Assembly (NCBI GenBank): GCA_910579035.1
Contig: CAJTSR010000016.1
Coordinates: 1-64,000, forward strand
Length of the DNA: 64,000 nucleotides
Origin: an uncultured Muribaculaceae bacterium
Lineage (GTDB): Bacteria > Bacteroidota > Bacteroidia > Bacteroidales > Muribaculaceae
Direction of reading: 5' to 3'
Below are positions 17,111 to 25,643 of the stretch, piece by piece. Numbering within the stretch: position 1 is the first letter of the stretch; each line of letters starts with the position of its first letter. Position numbers and translations under genes: made by a program. The notes under the pieces are model-generated. The model was given only the letters and a program-made list of their open reading frames with translations, did not search any database and was not told where the DNA came from.

Positions 17111-17671
17111 TTAGCCAACGTATTTGTCAACGAAATACTGGAGTCCGCCTTTGTAGCCATTGCCCATGGCCTCGAACTTCCATTCGCCGTTACGCTTGTA
17201 AAGGCGGCCGAACTCCACGGCAGTTTCTACGGAGAAGTCCTCGTCGAGGTCGTATTTGGCGATTTCTTCGTTGGTGATGGCATTGTAGATGCGGATATAT
17301 GAATTGTGGACCTGCCCGAAGTTTTGGCGGCGCTGCTCTGCCTCGTGGATAGTCACAGTGAAGATAATCTCCTGAATGCGCGGGTCTACCTTGGAGAGAT
17401 CCACTGTCAGGGTTTCGTCGTCGCCACCGTCGCTATTGCCGCCGGTGAGGTCGTCGCCTGAAGATTCCACTGCTTTGTCGGGAGAAATCTGGTTGTTGTA
17501 GAAAACAAAGAACTCGTCCAGCGGAAGCTTCTTGTTCTCGCCGAGCATAAATGCGGAGGCGTCAAGGTCGAAGTCATACCCTGTGCTTGTATTGGGATCC
17601 CAGCCCAGGCCGACTCCTACTTTCTGGAGCCCGATCTCGATACGCTGGCCTTTCTGAAGATTGATTGCCTT
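17111..17671 (-). CDS. TerD-family protein with no ATG at the expected start
   Basis: The open frame runs from a stop codon at 17693-17695 to 17111. The TerD homology begins at 17671 with K-A-I-N-L-Q-K-G-Q-R, where every paralog in this operon has M-A-I. The codon at 17669-17671 is AAG, not ATG, and no ATG, GTG or TTG precedes it in frame (the upstream codons are CTC AAA ATA AGA TCA AAT AAA). The first in-frame ATG is at 17548 and would lose 41 residues including the first Ca2+-binding strand. The rest of the gene is intact (GYDFDLDASAF, complete C-terminus). Possibilities are an ATA start at 17686, a sequencing error, or a recent loss of initiation. It is the first gene of the ter operon. 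Confidence 0.8.
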   Translation of the reverse strand, partial: KAINLQKGQRIEIGLQKVGVGLGWDPNTSTGYDFDLDASAFMLGENKKLPLDEFFVFYNNQISPDKAVESSGDDLTGGNSDGGDDETLTVDLSKVDPRIQEIIFTVTIHEAEQRRQNFGQVHNSYIRIYNAITNEEIAKYDLDEDFSVETAVEFGRLYKRNGEWKFEAMGNGYKGGLQYFVDKYVG

Positions 17672-17709
17672 TTTATTTGATCTTATTTTGAGTTAAATTT
17701 CGGTGTATA

Positions 17710-17717
17710 CAAAATTA
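17710..17717 (-). promoter_or_regulatory. -7 box (TAATTTTG) for the ter operon
   Basis: CAAAATTA on plus, TAATTTTG on minus, matches TAnnTTTG and lies 38 nt upstream of the first TerD reading frame. A TTTG at -33 is not clear. Confidence 0.45.
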
Positions 17718-17913
17718 GTTAAGATTATGTTCTCTCGCCTAAATCCTGTAACGATTTAATCCAACTATAGTATTTATGGCCTTTAAGGTTGCAAGGTTTC
17801 GGCTTCGATATATGCGCTTGCCTGAAATAACAAGACGCTACACGATTGCAAATCTAACGAAAATTTTCGCAATACCCCACCATATCGCGCAATAAATTTA
17901 GAGGGCGTAATAT

Positions 17914-17952
17914 AATCAGGTCTGATTCCGGTTGTAGGAGTCAGACCTGATT
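17914..17952 (-). terminator. Terminator of the C10 protease gene
   Basis: Perfect 12-bp inverted repeat (17914-17925 / 17941-17952), 23 nt beyond the stop at 17976. Confidence 0.65.
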
Positions 17953-17975
17953 TGATCCTTAAAGTGGTTGCCGAC

Positions 17976-20900
17976 CTATTTCATTATGGTGACTTTGTTG
18001 CCGTTGATAATGTAGATGCCGGTAGGCAGGTTGTCGATGTCAGCCTGAGTGGCATCACGCTTGATTAAGATACCTTGAAGATTATAAATGTCGTTCGTAG
18101 TATTATCCTCGGCCATTATGTCATTAATGCCGGAAGGTATGTCTATGTCAGGGATTGATGAATTGAACTGTTCGTCGTAGTATGTGGTCATTGGCTGGCG
18201 CTCGTGAAGAGTATATGCAACGTCTACCACAGGATTAGGCTGAGTCGTGACATCGTAGTTGTAAATGCCTTCAGAGTTCCCTGTGTTAAAGGTTCCGTTG
18301 ATGGTCACCCCGTCTATGACAAGGCCGGGTATAAGAGGCTGAATCTTTATTTTACCATTAATGCGGTCAATCTGATATTTCCACATCTCCTCATATTGGC
18401 TATTGGTTTTTACGCCGCCCGGAACATAAATTTTGCTATTTTCCGGCACAAGGGCTTGGGGATTTAATGAGGACGAGAAATAATCATGGGCTTCATTTAC
18501 TTCAGAGTAAAATGTTTTGCTGAAGTCAACGGGATTTTCATTTAGCAGGTATACATATTTCAATGAACCAAGATTAGCGAAGCAATTATCGTAAGACCAA
18601 ATGAAGTTTTGCATTGTAATTGATTCCAAGGACGGTAAATCTGAAATAACACTATTCCCGCTAAATATAATATTATTATTAAAGCTTATGTGTTTTAGAT
18701 TGTTGCAGCCACGAATGGTGCTGTTATTCAAAGATTTGACGTTATCTCCAAACTGGATGTTGGTGATGTTGTCGCAGAATTCAATGATATTAATATTGGT
18801 AGTAGCATTAGGAATTATTAGTTCTCCCTCTTTGTTGTTGGGGACTTGGATAAGATGGGAGAGGCCTTTCCAATATAGAATGCCGTCGTGAACACTCCAT
18901 TCTTCGTTTTCGGGGTCAATGGTGATTTCTTCCAGGTTCTTGAATCCCATACCGACAGATCCTAAGTAACCGATCTCACTTTTTAAATTTTTAGGAAGAT
19001 GAAGTTTCTTAAGCCTTTCGCAATATATTGAATTACATATTGATTCCGCATTTTCAGGAAGATGAAGTTCTTCGATGTAGTCGCCATTTATACAATTGAA
19101 TGGTAAATATTTGATATTATCAGACATATGTACTTTTACGACTGTCGAGCCTGTAAAAATTGACGAACCGATTGTCGTGATGGTGTTCGACATGGTGAAA
19201 CTGTGCATTTCGGCATTCTGCATGGCACTGTTGTCGATACCGAGTACTTTGCAGTCATAGCCATTTGCCGGTATGGCATCAGGTATTACTACCTCTATTG
19301 GCAATTGAGCCTGTTCGTAACCAAAAAGATAGAGAGCCTTGCCATGAATCCTGTATTTAAGTCCTTCATACGTTACGACATCATTATCCAGCGGAGGGTT
19401 CTCATTTTCTATAATCTGAGCGAAATCCTGCCATACAGAAGTGGAACTATATGATTCAATGGTTCCGGTCGGTACATAAAGCACTCCGGACGAAGGACAC
19501 TGGGTGTTTGTGAATACGCATTCATTTATTGAAACAGCTTGATTCATTTTACAAACCACAGTTTTAAGATTGATACAATCAAAAAAGACATTTAATCCTA
19601 TGGTTTGTAATGATGCCGGTAACTCAATTCGTGATATTGACAAATTCATCATTGAGTTGGATTCAATATGTTTCAAATTTTTTGGCAGGCTCAGTAACTC
19701 CAGGTTGCTTAAGCCTGTAAGAGCATAAGCAGGTAGAGCGTCCGCCCGCTGTTCCGGCCCGCTTATCTGAAAAGACTCTACAGGGTCGGTCGCCTTGCAT
19801 GGCTCTATGCTGGCTTCGGATATGTCGAGCGCTTTTATTGACTTGATATTCTCTCTGATAAACCAAAGATCTTCGGCATTGATAGTACCGGTTATAGTCA
19901 GTGATGCTATTTGGGAAAGTTCGGTGTCTTTCAAAGACTCCGACAATTTTCCGGGAGTGGTGAGATTCACTGTCTTTTCTATGTCCGGCGTTGTGACTTC
20001 GACGGTAAGAGTGTATTCATCACCATATACGTCAAAAATTGCATGGCCATCATAAAACATATTTGTATCACCATACAAGCCTTTCCCTTCTACCTTGATG
20101 GTTATATTTGCAGGTGCGCTTCCGGAATCATCGAATACGTTAAAACGGAATGTACCCGCTTTGATAAATTCTATTGAAGCGTCTTCAGGAGAGATGTCTA
20201 TCCATCTGTCTTTATAAATCTTAAGTTGATATTGTGTATTATTCACTATTTTGATAGTGCCTACATCTTTTTTTATTTCGGCGACCGTTTTCCTTACAGG
20301 TGCTTCAATTGTGCTAAGTACTTCAAGCCATGCGTCCGACGATGATTTCCTTGAAGCTAATGTGAGATAATCATCCGGTGCGATTTCCGACGAAATTGCT
20401 ATATCGAAAAAATTCAAACCAGACCCCCACAAACCGAGCCCGAAATCATCATGAACTTCAGTAAAAGTCATAGTTTTAATAACTTCTTTTACATTGCCGT
20501 CTTTGTCAAACAGTAAAAGTCCTATTTGGCCGTTTGCGTCGCACGGATAGGACAGGCCAAGGCAAGTGAAATCGAAAGTCTGATTCTGCGCAGGTGCGTC
20601 TACACTGAAATGCGCACCCGGAGCGAGCTGGCCTGTCGCCCAGAAATATCCATAGTCACAGAATATTTTAGAGTATTCCTTTCCTGTTTTATCGGGAGCG
20701 ATGTTAATGACCATTGTTGCGTTGTCATTAAAATAATCCGGCCCTGGCGTCAATGCGTTTAATGCAAACATTCCGTTGTAAGCTCCGTCCCAGCCCCAGT
20801 TTATGTGATACAAATCGTGATTGTCGTATCCATCGATTATGAATGCGTGATTTCCGCTGCCTGTGCCATTATATATCACAGGATTTCCGGCTTGCAGATC

Positions 20901-21695
20901 GGATTTTAACATAGATTTCCATACATCATCGCTAAAATTCTTTGCAGAGATAAACTGACACTCAGGACTGTATTTGAAGCATTGCTGAAACCGGTGGCCT
21001 AAAAAGTTCATATATGCAGAACTTTCGTAAGGAGTATATCGCATGACAACGGCCTCTCCGGCATCTCGCATCAGAGTGGCTATTTCAGAAGAATTGTTTG
21101 CATTGATGTCTTGTACAGGCATTGAATCCCAATTGTAATTGTCGGGCCAGTTGTGGTATTTCATCACAATCGCCATAGCCGTGGCCACGCACCCGGTAGG
21201 TACTTTCATACCATCTACAGTTGGGCATAGGCTGTTGTAAGGCTCGCCTTGGCCCCAATTGGCCGTTTCAAGCACGACGCCTTCGTCTGAAATTGAATTC
21301 AAAGTTGATGTTTTCCACGATGAATGCGCCTGCTCGGTACCGGGCACAGCTTTTATTTGCTCAACATACCGGTTGAGCATTTCTACGAGCTGAGGAGGCA
21401 TTTTATCTAAATCAAAGCAGCCCCTATCGGTGAACCCTAATATTTTTTGCGCGCGGTCATCTCCTGCCACAATTACGAACCCTTTGTTGTCCGCACTATT
21501 AAAAATGTAATAGGGTTGGTCGGCTGATTGGTTCGTTGCTTTGGGGAGAGCGTGTGATGCCGTTGCGTTATGTTTGCCCGGAAAGTTTGTGCTAAAGAAC
21601 TCTCTTGCAACGGATTCGGCCTGATTTAAGCTTATCTGCCGGGCGTAGCTTGCCATCGTGAGTAAGATGAAAAATAACGTGGTAAAAACCCGCAT
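17976..21695 (-). CDS. Secreted C10 (streptopain-like) cysteine protease with leucine-rich repeats
   Basis: 1239 residues with signal peptide (1 to about 19). A Spi-type propeptide (about 22-115, with YYIFNSADNKGFVIVAGDD) precedes the peptidase domain. The catalytic Cys is C169 in VPTGCVATAMA and the His is H283 in GSGNHAFIIDGYD. The central part has beta-sandwich segments, then BspA-type leucine-rich repeats (about 590-1060), and the C-terminus NLQGI...PTGIYIINGNKVTIMK resembles Bacteroidales type IX-like sorting ends. Likely a surface or secreted protease with a binding surface made by the repeats. It is monocistronic. Base use is more AT-rich than the neighbouring genes. Confidence 0.88.
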   Translation of the reverse strand: MRVFTTLFFILLTMASYARQISLNQAESVAREFFSTNFPGKHNATASHALPKATNQSADQPYYIFNSADNKGFVIVAGDDRAQKILGFTDRGCFDLDKMPPQLVEMLNRYVEQIKAVPGTEQAHSSWKTSTLNSISDEGVVLETANWGQGEPYNSLCPTVDGMKVPTGCVATAMAIVMKYHNWPDNYNWDSMPVQDINANNSSEIATLMRDAGEAVVMRYTPYESSAYMNFLGHRFQQCFKYSPECQFISAKNFSDDVWKSMLKSDLQAGNPVIYNGTGSGNHAFIIDGYDNHDLYHINWGWDGAYNGMFALNALTPGPDYFNDNATMVINIAPDKTGKEYSKIFCDYGYFWATGQLAPGAHFSVDAPAQNQTFDFTCLGLSYPCDANGQIGLLLFDKDGNVKEVIKTMTFTEVHDDFGLGLWGSGLNFFDIAISSEIAPDDYLTLASRKSSSDAWLEVLSTIEAPVRKTVAEIKKDVGTIKIVNNTQYQLKIYKDRWIDISPEDASIEFIKAGTFRFNVFDDSGSAPANITIKVEGKGLYGDTNMFYDGHAIFDVYGDEYTLTVEVTTPDIEKTVNLTTPGKLSESLKDTELSQIASLTITGTINAEDLWFIRENIKSIKALDISEASIEPCKATDPVESFQISGPEQRADALPAYALTGLSNLELLSLPKNLKHIESNSMMNLSISRIELPASLQTIGLNVFFDCINLKTVVCKMNQAVSINECVFTNTQCPSSGVLYVPTGTIESYSSTSVWQDFAQIIENENPPLDNDVVTYEGLKYRIHGKALYLFGYEQAQLPIEVVIPDAIPANGYDCKVLGIDNSAMQNAEMHSFTMSNTITTIGSSIFTGSTVVKVHMSDNIKYLPFNCINGDYIEELHLPENAESICNSIYCERLKKLHLPKNLKSEIGYLGSVGMGFKNLEEITIDPENEEWSVHDGILYWKGLSHLIQVPNNKEGELIIPNATTNINIIEFCDNITNIQFGDNVKSLNNSTIRGCNNLKHISFNNNIIFSGNSVISDLPSLESITMQNFIWSYDNCFANLGSLKYVYLLNENPVDFSKTFYSEVNEAHDYFSSSLNPQALVPENSKIYVPGGVKTNSQYEEMWKYQIDRINGKIKIQPLIPGLVIDGVTINGTFNTGNSEGIYNYDVTTQPNPVVDVAYTLHERQPMTTYYDEQFNSSIPDIDIPSGINDIMAEDNTTNDIYNLQGILIKRDATQADIDNLPTGIYIINGNKVTIMK

Positions 21696-21800
21696 AATGG
21701 TTATTGGTATTAGATTGGTTTATAATGAAAGAGCGTCAAGTAAGCGCTTGCCACTCCAATGTAGCCATCGACAAGGCGTGTGCGTAGTGTTATGTAATCG

Positions 21801-21808
21801 CAAAATTA
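21801..21808 (-). promoter_or_regulatory. -7 box (TAATTTTG) for the C10 protease
   Basis: CAAAATTA on plus gives TAATTTTG on minus, about 106 nt upstream of the ATG at 21695. No clear -33 partner. Confidence 0.4.
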
Positions 21809-21891
21809 CATATTTTATTGAGATGTTTGCTGTTATACGTAAAAAAGTTTCAGAGTATTCAGCCGATATTGTGTTTTAAAGGATACATACG

Positions 21892-21925
21892 ACGGGGGCG
21901 CGGACAAGTTAATGCCGCGCCCCGT
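21892..21925 (-). terminator. Terminator of the DUF2795 gene
   Basis: GC-rich inverted repeat ACGGGGgCGCGG / CCGCGCCCCGT with one bulged base, about 70 nt beyond the stop at 21997. Confidence 0.6.
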
Positions 21926-21996
21926 TTGGGTAATTGGCCAAACAAATAAATTTTGTATGACCAATGGTTATAAGGTGTTAGCTTCAATCGTCCGGC

Positions 21997-22218
21997 TTAA
22001 TATTCGTCTTCGTTGAAGAGGAAGTCTTCTTTTGAGGGGTAGTCGGGCCAGATGTCTTCGATGCTTTCGTAGGTTTCGCCTTCGTCTTCTATTTCTTGGA
22101 GGTTCTCGATAACTTCCATAGGCGAGCCGCTGCGCATCGCGTAGTCGATCAGTTCGTCTTTAGTTGCCGGCCATGGGGCGTCTTCGAGTTTGGAGGCCAA
22201 TTCAAGTGTCCAGTACAT
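21997..22218 (-). CDS. DUF2795 domain protein
   Basis: 73 residues: MYWTLELASKLEDAPWPATK followed by DELIDYAMRSGSPMEVIENL and an acidic tail. This is the short helical DUF2795 pattern (small proteins found beside diverse genes; function unknown, possibly nucleic acid or protein binding). It has its own promoter with a good -7 box inside the 3' end of the adenosyltransferase region, and its own terminator. Confidence 0.8.
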   Translation of the reverse strand: MYWTLELASKLEDAPWPATKDELIDYAMRSGSPMEVIENLQEIEDEGETYESIEDIWPDYPSKEDFLFNEDEY

Positions 22219-22275
22219 AGTGGGTTATATTTTTATTATGCGCCTTTTTAGATACCATATAGGCGAAAAAGTGCG

Positions 22276-22305
22276 CAAAGGTAGTTATTTTATTTGTACT
22301 AACAA
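22276..22305 (-). promoter_or_regulatory. Promoter of the DUF2795 gene
   Basis: On minus, -7 box TACCTTTG (22276-22283) with TTG at 22303-22305, 19 nt apart. It lies 58 nt upstream of the ATG at 22218 and overlaps the last codons of the adenosyltransferase gene. Confidence 0.6.
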
Positions 22306-22847
22306 GTTTTCTCCCAAAATATTTCGTTGGCGCTGTTAAAATTGTTTATAGCCCGGCTGAGGACGAAGAGGTAATCGCTGAGGCGGTTTATGAATCGCAC
22401 TATCTCGGGGTCTACCGCCACGTCGCGTCCGAGCGATATTATGCGGCGTTCGGCGCGGCGAGCCACGGTGCGGGCTATGTTGGCGCGGGCGGCGTCGGGG
22501 TGTCCGCCGGGCAGTATGAAGCGATTGTGGCGAGGCAGCGAGGCCTCGAAGGCGTCGATGTCGGCTTCGAGTGTTTCGGTGGCGGCGGCAGGGAAGGGGG
22601 CGGGCTGCCACTTGGAGTCTTCCTCGGTTGCCAGCGATGCTCCGATGTCGAACAGCAGGTTCATAGCCCGCAGCAGTGTGGCGTGTGCGGGCTGCGGTAT
22701 GGCCTCGGAGCTGTCGAGCAGGCCGAGCCAGGAGTTGAGTTCGTCGACGGTGCCGTATGCTTCGAGGCGGGCGTTGTCTTTATCGATGCGTGTTCCGCCC
22801 ACGAGTGAGGTGGTGCCGCTATCGCCTGTGCGTGTGTATACTTTCAT
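22299..22847 (-). CDS. Cob(I)alamin adenosyltransferase (PduO type)
   Basis: 182 residues from ATG 22847, where the family's opening MKVYTRTGDSGTTSL begins; a 20-residue upstream extension is rejected. ATP-binding Tyr-Thr-Arg-Thr-Gly-Asp segment at 4-9, GTVDELNSWLGLL, and the RTVARRAERRII helix with the conserved Arg residues are all present. It transfers the adenosyl group of ATP to cob(I)alamin, making adenosylcobalamin. It follows the TonB receptor/lipoprotein genes in the same direction but after a hairpin (22866-22898). Confidence 0.9.
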   Translation of the reverse strand: MKVYTRTGDSGTTSLVGGTRIDKDNARLEAYGTVDELNSWLGLLDSSEAIPQPAHATLLRAMNLLFDIGASLATEEDSKWQPAPFPAAATETLEADIDAFEASLPRHNRFILPGGHPDAARANIARTVARRAERRIISLGRDVAVDPEIVRFINRLSDYLFVLSRAINNFNSANEIFWEKTC

Positions 22848-22865
22848 ATCGATATGTATCCTAAA

Positions 22866-22898
22866 GTTAAGGGTCGGACTGTCTGTCCAACCCTTAAC
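22866..22898 (-). terminator. Terminator after the duplicated-repeat lipoprotein
   Basis: 14-bp stem with one mismatch (22866-22879 / 22885-22898, 5-nt loop), 27 nt beyond the stop at 22926 and before the adenosyltransferase start. Confidence 0.65.
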
Positions 22899-22925
22899 GT
22901 TTGTCATACGGTTGATGTTCGTGTG

Positions 22926-25628
22926 TTATTGGGGTATTTTACCGTCTTCCCACCATGTGCAGCTTACAGGTGCGAACTGGCCGGGGCCGGAAACTTCAAA
23001 CACGGCTGTGTAGGCTATCGTTTCCTTGCTTTCGTAGTATGCGCTGAAGTTGATGGTGTAGAGCACAGAGAGTCCCTCTATGGGTTTTGCGTCGGAGTGG
23101 AGTATGGAGAGTGCTCCGGGCATTACTTCCTTCATAAAGCGGGTCTTCTCAAGCTCTATGATCTGGTCGTCGCTCATTCCTTCGTAGCCTGCGGGGTACT
23201 GCGAGCGGGCTGCCGACGGACGGAGGTCGATGTTGCCCTGATATGCCGATGTGCCGGAGTAGTACTCGTTGTTGCCATACGACGATATGTAGAACTTGCC
23301 GCTCTTGATGTCGGTGTCACCCAGCGGGCGGCATATGTTCTCGTATACCCAGTCGACGCAGGTCTGGAAGTAGAGCGTGCTCATTTCCTGTCCTTTGCCT
23401 GCGGGGAGGTTGATGGTCACGTTGGGGTCGTACATCCACTTGCCGCCGGTGCGGACAAACTGGTTGGTTTCTGTGATGGTGAAGTCGTAGGGTTCCCATG
23501 CCGAAGTACCGCGCTTGAATGCGGCGCAGGCGAAGCTGGTTTCGCCGCCGGCGTAGTGGTTCCATATCACATAGCGAATGTCGCCTTCGTTGCCGTAGGG
23601 GTACTTGGAGTTGACATACTGGCTCAGGTAAGGCTCGGCTGCCGTGAGGTCGCCGGTAGGACGTCCCATGGCGGTGTAGTCGTCGGGGCTGAGCACAGAG
23701 AAGTTGTCGGCCACGCTCCAGCGGTTGGCTGAGTAGTGGTATACGGTGCTGTGGGTTTCGGCGAATACGTCGAGTCCAGCGCGCGACATCATTCTTGCGG
23801 CTGCGCTGTTTACAGACTTGCCGTCGATTTCGGTCACTACCATGTTGCAGTACTTGCTGCCTGCGATTGCTATGAAGTAGCCGGTTATGGTCTGCTCCGA
23901 GCCGTCTTTGAGCATGGCGGTGACTTCGGGCGTGAAGCCGTAGACGCTGCCCTGTGCCTTGGCGCTGCCTGTGGGCACGATGTTGATGTTCTTGAGTTTT
24001 GTGGGGTCTTCCTTGTCGTAGCTCATGGTCACCTTGCCCTTGATTGTGGCGTAGATGCCGAGGGCGTCGTCGGTGCGGGTGATAGCCTGGTCGAGTTCGG
24101 CTCCGGTGTATTCCTTGGCTGCGGGATAGGTTACGTCCTGCTTGCCGAGCACTGTGGCGGTAGCGCTCGAGCCGGTAACCTGAAGCCCCTTGTTGTAAGC
24201 GCCGATGCTTCCGTTCACTTCCATCTGGTCGCCGACGGCCACTGTGGCGGTGTCGAACTTGCTGCCCATGTATACGAAGATTGCGCCTGTCTTGTCGGCG
24301 AGCATGTAGCCCTGTGCGCAGACTGCCATCACGATGCCTCGGATTGTCACGCCGGCATCGCCGTTCTTGAGCGAGCCTACAACACTGGTGGCGTCGAAGC
24401 TGCTTGTGCTGTATACGGGCTTGCCGTCGACGGCGGTCACTACCATGTTGCAGTACTTGCTGCCTGCGATTGCTATGAAGTAGCCGGTGATGGTCTGCTC
24501 CGAGCCGTCTTTGAGCATGGCGGTGACTTCGGGCGTGAAGCCGTAGACGCTGCCCTGAGCCTTGGCGCTGCCTGCGGGCACGATGTTGATGTTCTTGAGC
24601 TTTGTGGGGTCTTCCTTGTCGTAGCTCATAGTCACCTTGCCCTTGATTGTGGCATAGATGCCGAGGGCGTCGTCGGTGCGAGTGATAGCTTGGTCGAGTT
24701 CTGCTCCGGTGTATTCCTTGGCTGCGGGATAGGTTATGTCCTGCTTGCCGAGCACTGTGGCGGTAGCGCTCGAGCCAGTAACCTGAAGTCCCTTGTTGTA
24801 AGCGCCGATGCTTCCGTTCACTTCCATCTGGTCGCCCACGGCCACAGTGGTGGTGTCGAACTTGCTGCCCATGTATACGAAGATTGCGCCTGTCTTATCG
24901 GCGAGCATGTAGCCTTGGGCGCAGACTGCCATCACGACGCCTCGGATTGTCACGCCTGCATCGCCGTTCTTGAGCGAGCCTACAACACTGCTCAGCTCGA
25001 AGGAGGGTTCCTCGGGTGTGCCGCCACCGAACACGGGTTCCTGCGGTGCAACATTGTATGTTACCACGCATATCGAGCCGTCGGCGGGGTCGACGTCGGC
25101 TGCGAGCATGGTGGGAATGAAGTTCTGGGGCTGTTTCGAGGGAGCGAAGGCGTTGATGAAGTTTTCAGACTGCCATACGTCTTTCTCGTACTGCTCCGGG
25201 CTTACCCTGTAGGTCTGCGGGTTTGTTCCGGCGATGTATTCCTCCGGTTCGGCGTCGGCCTGGCGGTATGTGAGGCGGATGGCGGAGCCGTCGGTGAGGG
25301 TGAAGTAGGGGAAAGAGCTGTTGCCCAGGAATGCGGGCACGTACTTGGAGGCGGGAGCTGCCTGCGAGAAGCGGCGCATCGAGCCTACCTGCTGCAGGGC
25401 TGCCTTGCCGTCTTCGCCGGCGAGGGCTGTGTTCTCGGCCAGTCCGGCTATGGTCTTGTAGTCGGCGTCGGTGAGGGTGTATTCTACCGTCTGGACGTCG
25501 GTTACAGGCTCGTTTTCGATTTTGTCGAATCCGTCGAGCTTGTCGTTCCACGAGTTTTCGTCGCAGGCGGAGGCTGCGAGAACGATGGCCGCAGCAGCCA
25601 GAACCTTGGTATATTTGTTTGTTTTCAT
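22926..25628 (-). CDS. Surface lipoprotein with a tandem-duplicated OB-fold-like domain, TonB-receptor partner
   Basis: 900 residues; lipobox ASAC, Cys22. Residues about 60-190 form a variable N-terminal region. Residues about 213-402 and 414-603 are two nearly identical copies of one beta-rich unit (GVTIRGVVMAVCAQGYMLAD, then a GSIGAYNKGLQVTG strand), resembling the OB-like domains of Bacteroidetes surface lipoproteins. A unique C-terminal domain (about 620-900) follows. The gene begins 15 nt after the TonB receptor stop, so the two proteins form a pair; the lipoprotein is not SusD-like. Ligand unknown. Confidence 0.75.
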   Translation of the reverse strand: MKTNKYTKVLAAAAIVLAASACDENSWNDKLDGFDKIENEPVTDVQTVEYTLTDADYKTIAGLAENTALAGEDGKAALQQVGSMRRFSQAAPASKYVPAFLGNSSFPYFTLTDGSAIRLTYRQADAEPEEYIAGTNPQTYRVSPEQYEKDVWQSENFINAFAPSKQPQNFIPTMLAADVDPADGSICVVTYNVAPQEPVFGGGTPEEPSFELSSVVGSLKNGDAGVTIRGVVMAVCAQGYMLADKTGAIFVYMGSKFDTTTVAVGDQMEVNGSIGAYNKGLQVTGSSATATVLGKQDITYPAAKEYTGAELDQAITRTDDALGIYATIKGKVTMSYDKEDPTKLKNINIVPAGSAKAQGSVYGFTPEVTAMLKDGSEQTITGYFIAIAGSKYCNMVVTAVDGKPVYSTSSFDATSVVGSLKNGDAGVTIRGIVMAVCAQGYMLADKTGAIFVYMGSKFDTATVAVGDQMEVNGSIGAYNKGLQVTGSSATATVLGKQDVTYPAAKEYTGAELDQAITRTDDALGIYATIKGKVTMSYDKEDPTKLKNINIVPTGSAKAQGSVYGFTPEVTAMLKDGSEQTITGYFIAIAGSKYCNMVVTEIDGKSVNSAAARMMSRAGLDVFAETHSTVYHYSANRWSVADNFSVLSPDDYTAMGRPTGDLTAAEPYLSQYVNSKYPYGNEGDIRYVIWNHYAGGETSFACAAFKRGTSAWEPYDFTITETNQFVRTGGKWMYDPNVTINLPAGKGQEMSTLYFQTCVDWVYENICRPLGDTDIKSGKFYISSYGNNEYYSGTSAYQGNIDLRPSAARSQYPAGYEGMSDDQIIELEKTRFMKEVMPGALSILHSDAKPIEGLSVLYTINFSAYYESKETIAYTAVFEVSGPGQFAPVSCTWWEDGKIPQ
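23818..24990 (-). repeat. Two 570-bp direct repeats (603-bp period) inside the lipoprotein gene
   Basis: Copy A 23818-24387 and copy B 24421-24990 are nearly identical at the DNA level. The offset is 603 bp at both ends checked (23831/24434 and 24368/24971), exactly 201 codons. Most differences are synonymous; only a few residues differ (V/I, T/A, I/V, A/T). A recent in-frame duplication. Confidence 0.95.
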
Positions 25629-25643
25629 CTGTTTAAGTGCGGC

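Larger units (their letters stand above)
17672..17975. other. Intergenic region between the ter operon and the C10 protease
   Basis: 304 bp, AT-rich. It contains the ter promoter -7 box (17710-17717) and the protease terminator (17914-17952). Nothing else recognised; no coding signal. Confidence 0.6.
21696..21996. other. Intergenic region upstream of the C10 protease
   Basis: 301 bp. It holds a -7 box for the protease (21801-21808) and the terminator of the DUF2795 gene (21892-21925). The remainder shows no gene or repeat. Confidence 0.6.

Noticed and set aside
6005..17671. Idea that the Ter cluster is a prophage or integrative island.
   Set aside because: No integrase, tRNA, attachment repeats or transposase at its borders and base use resembles its neighbours.
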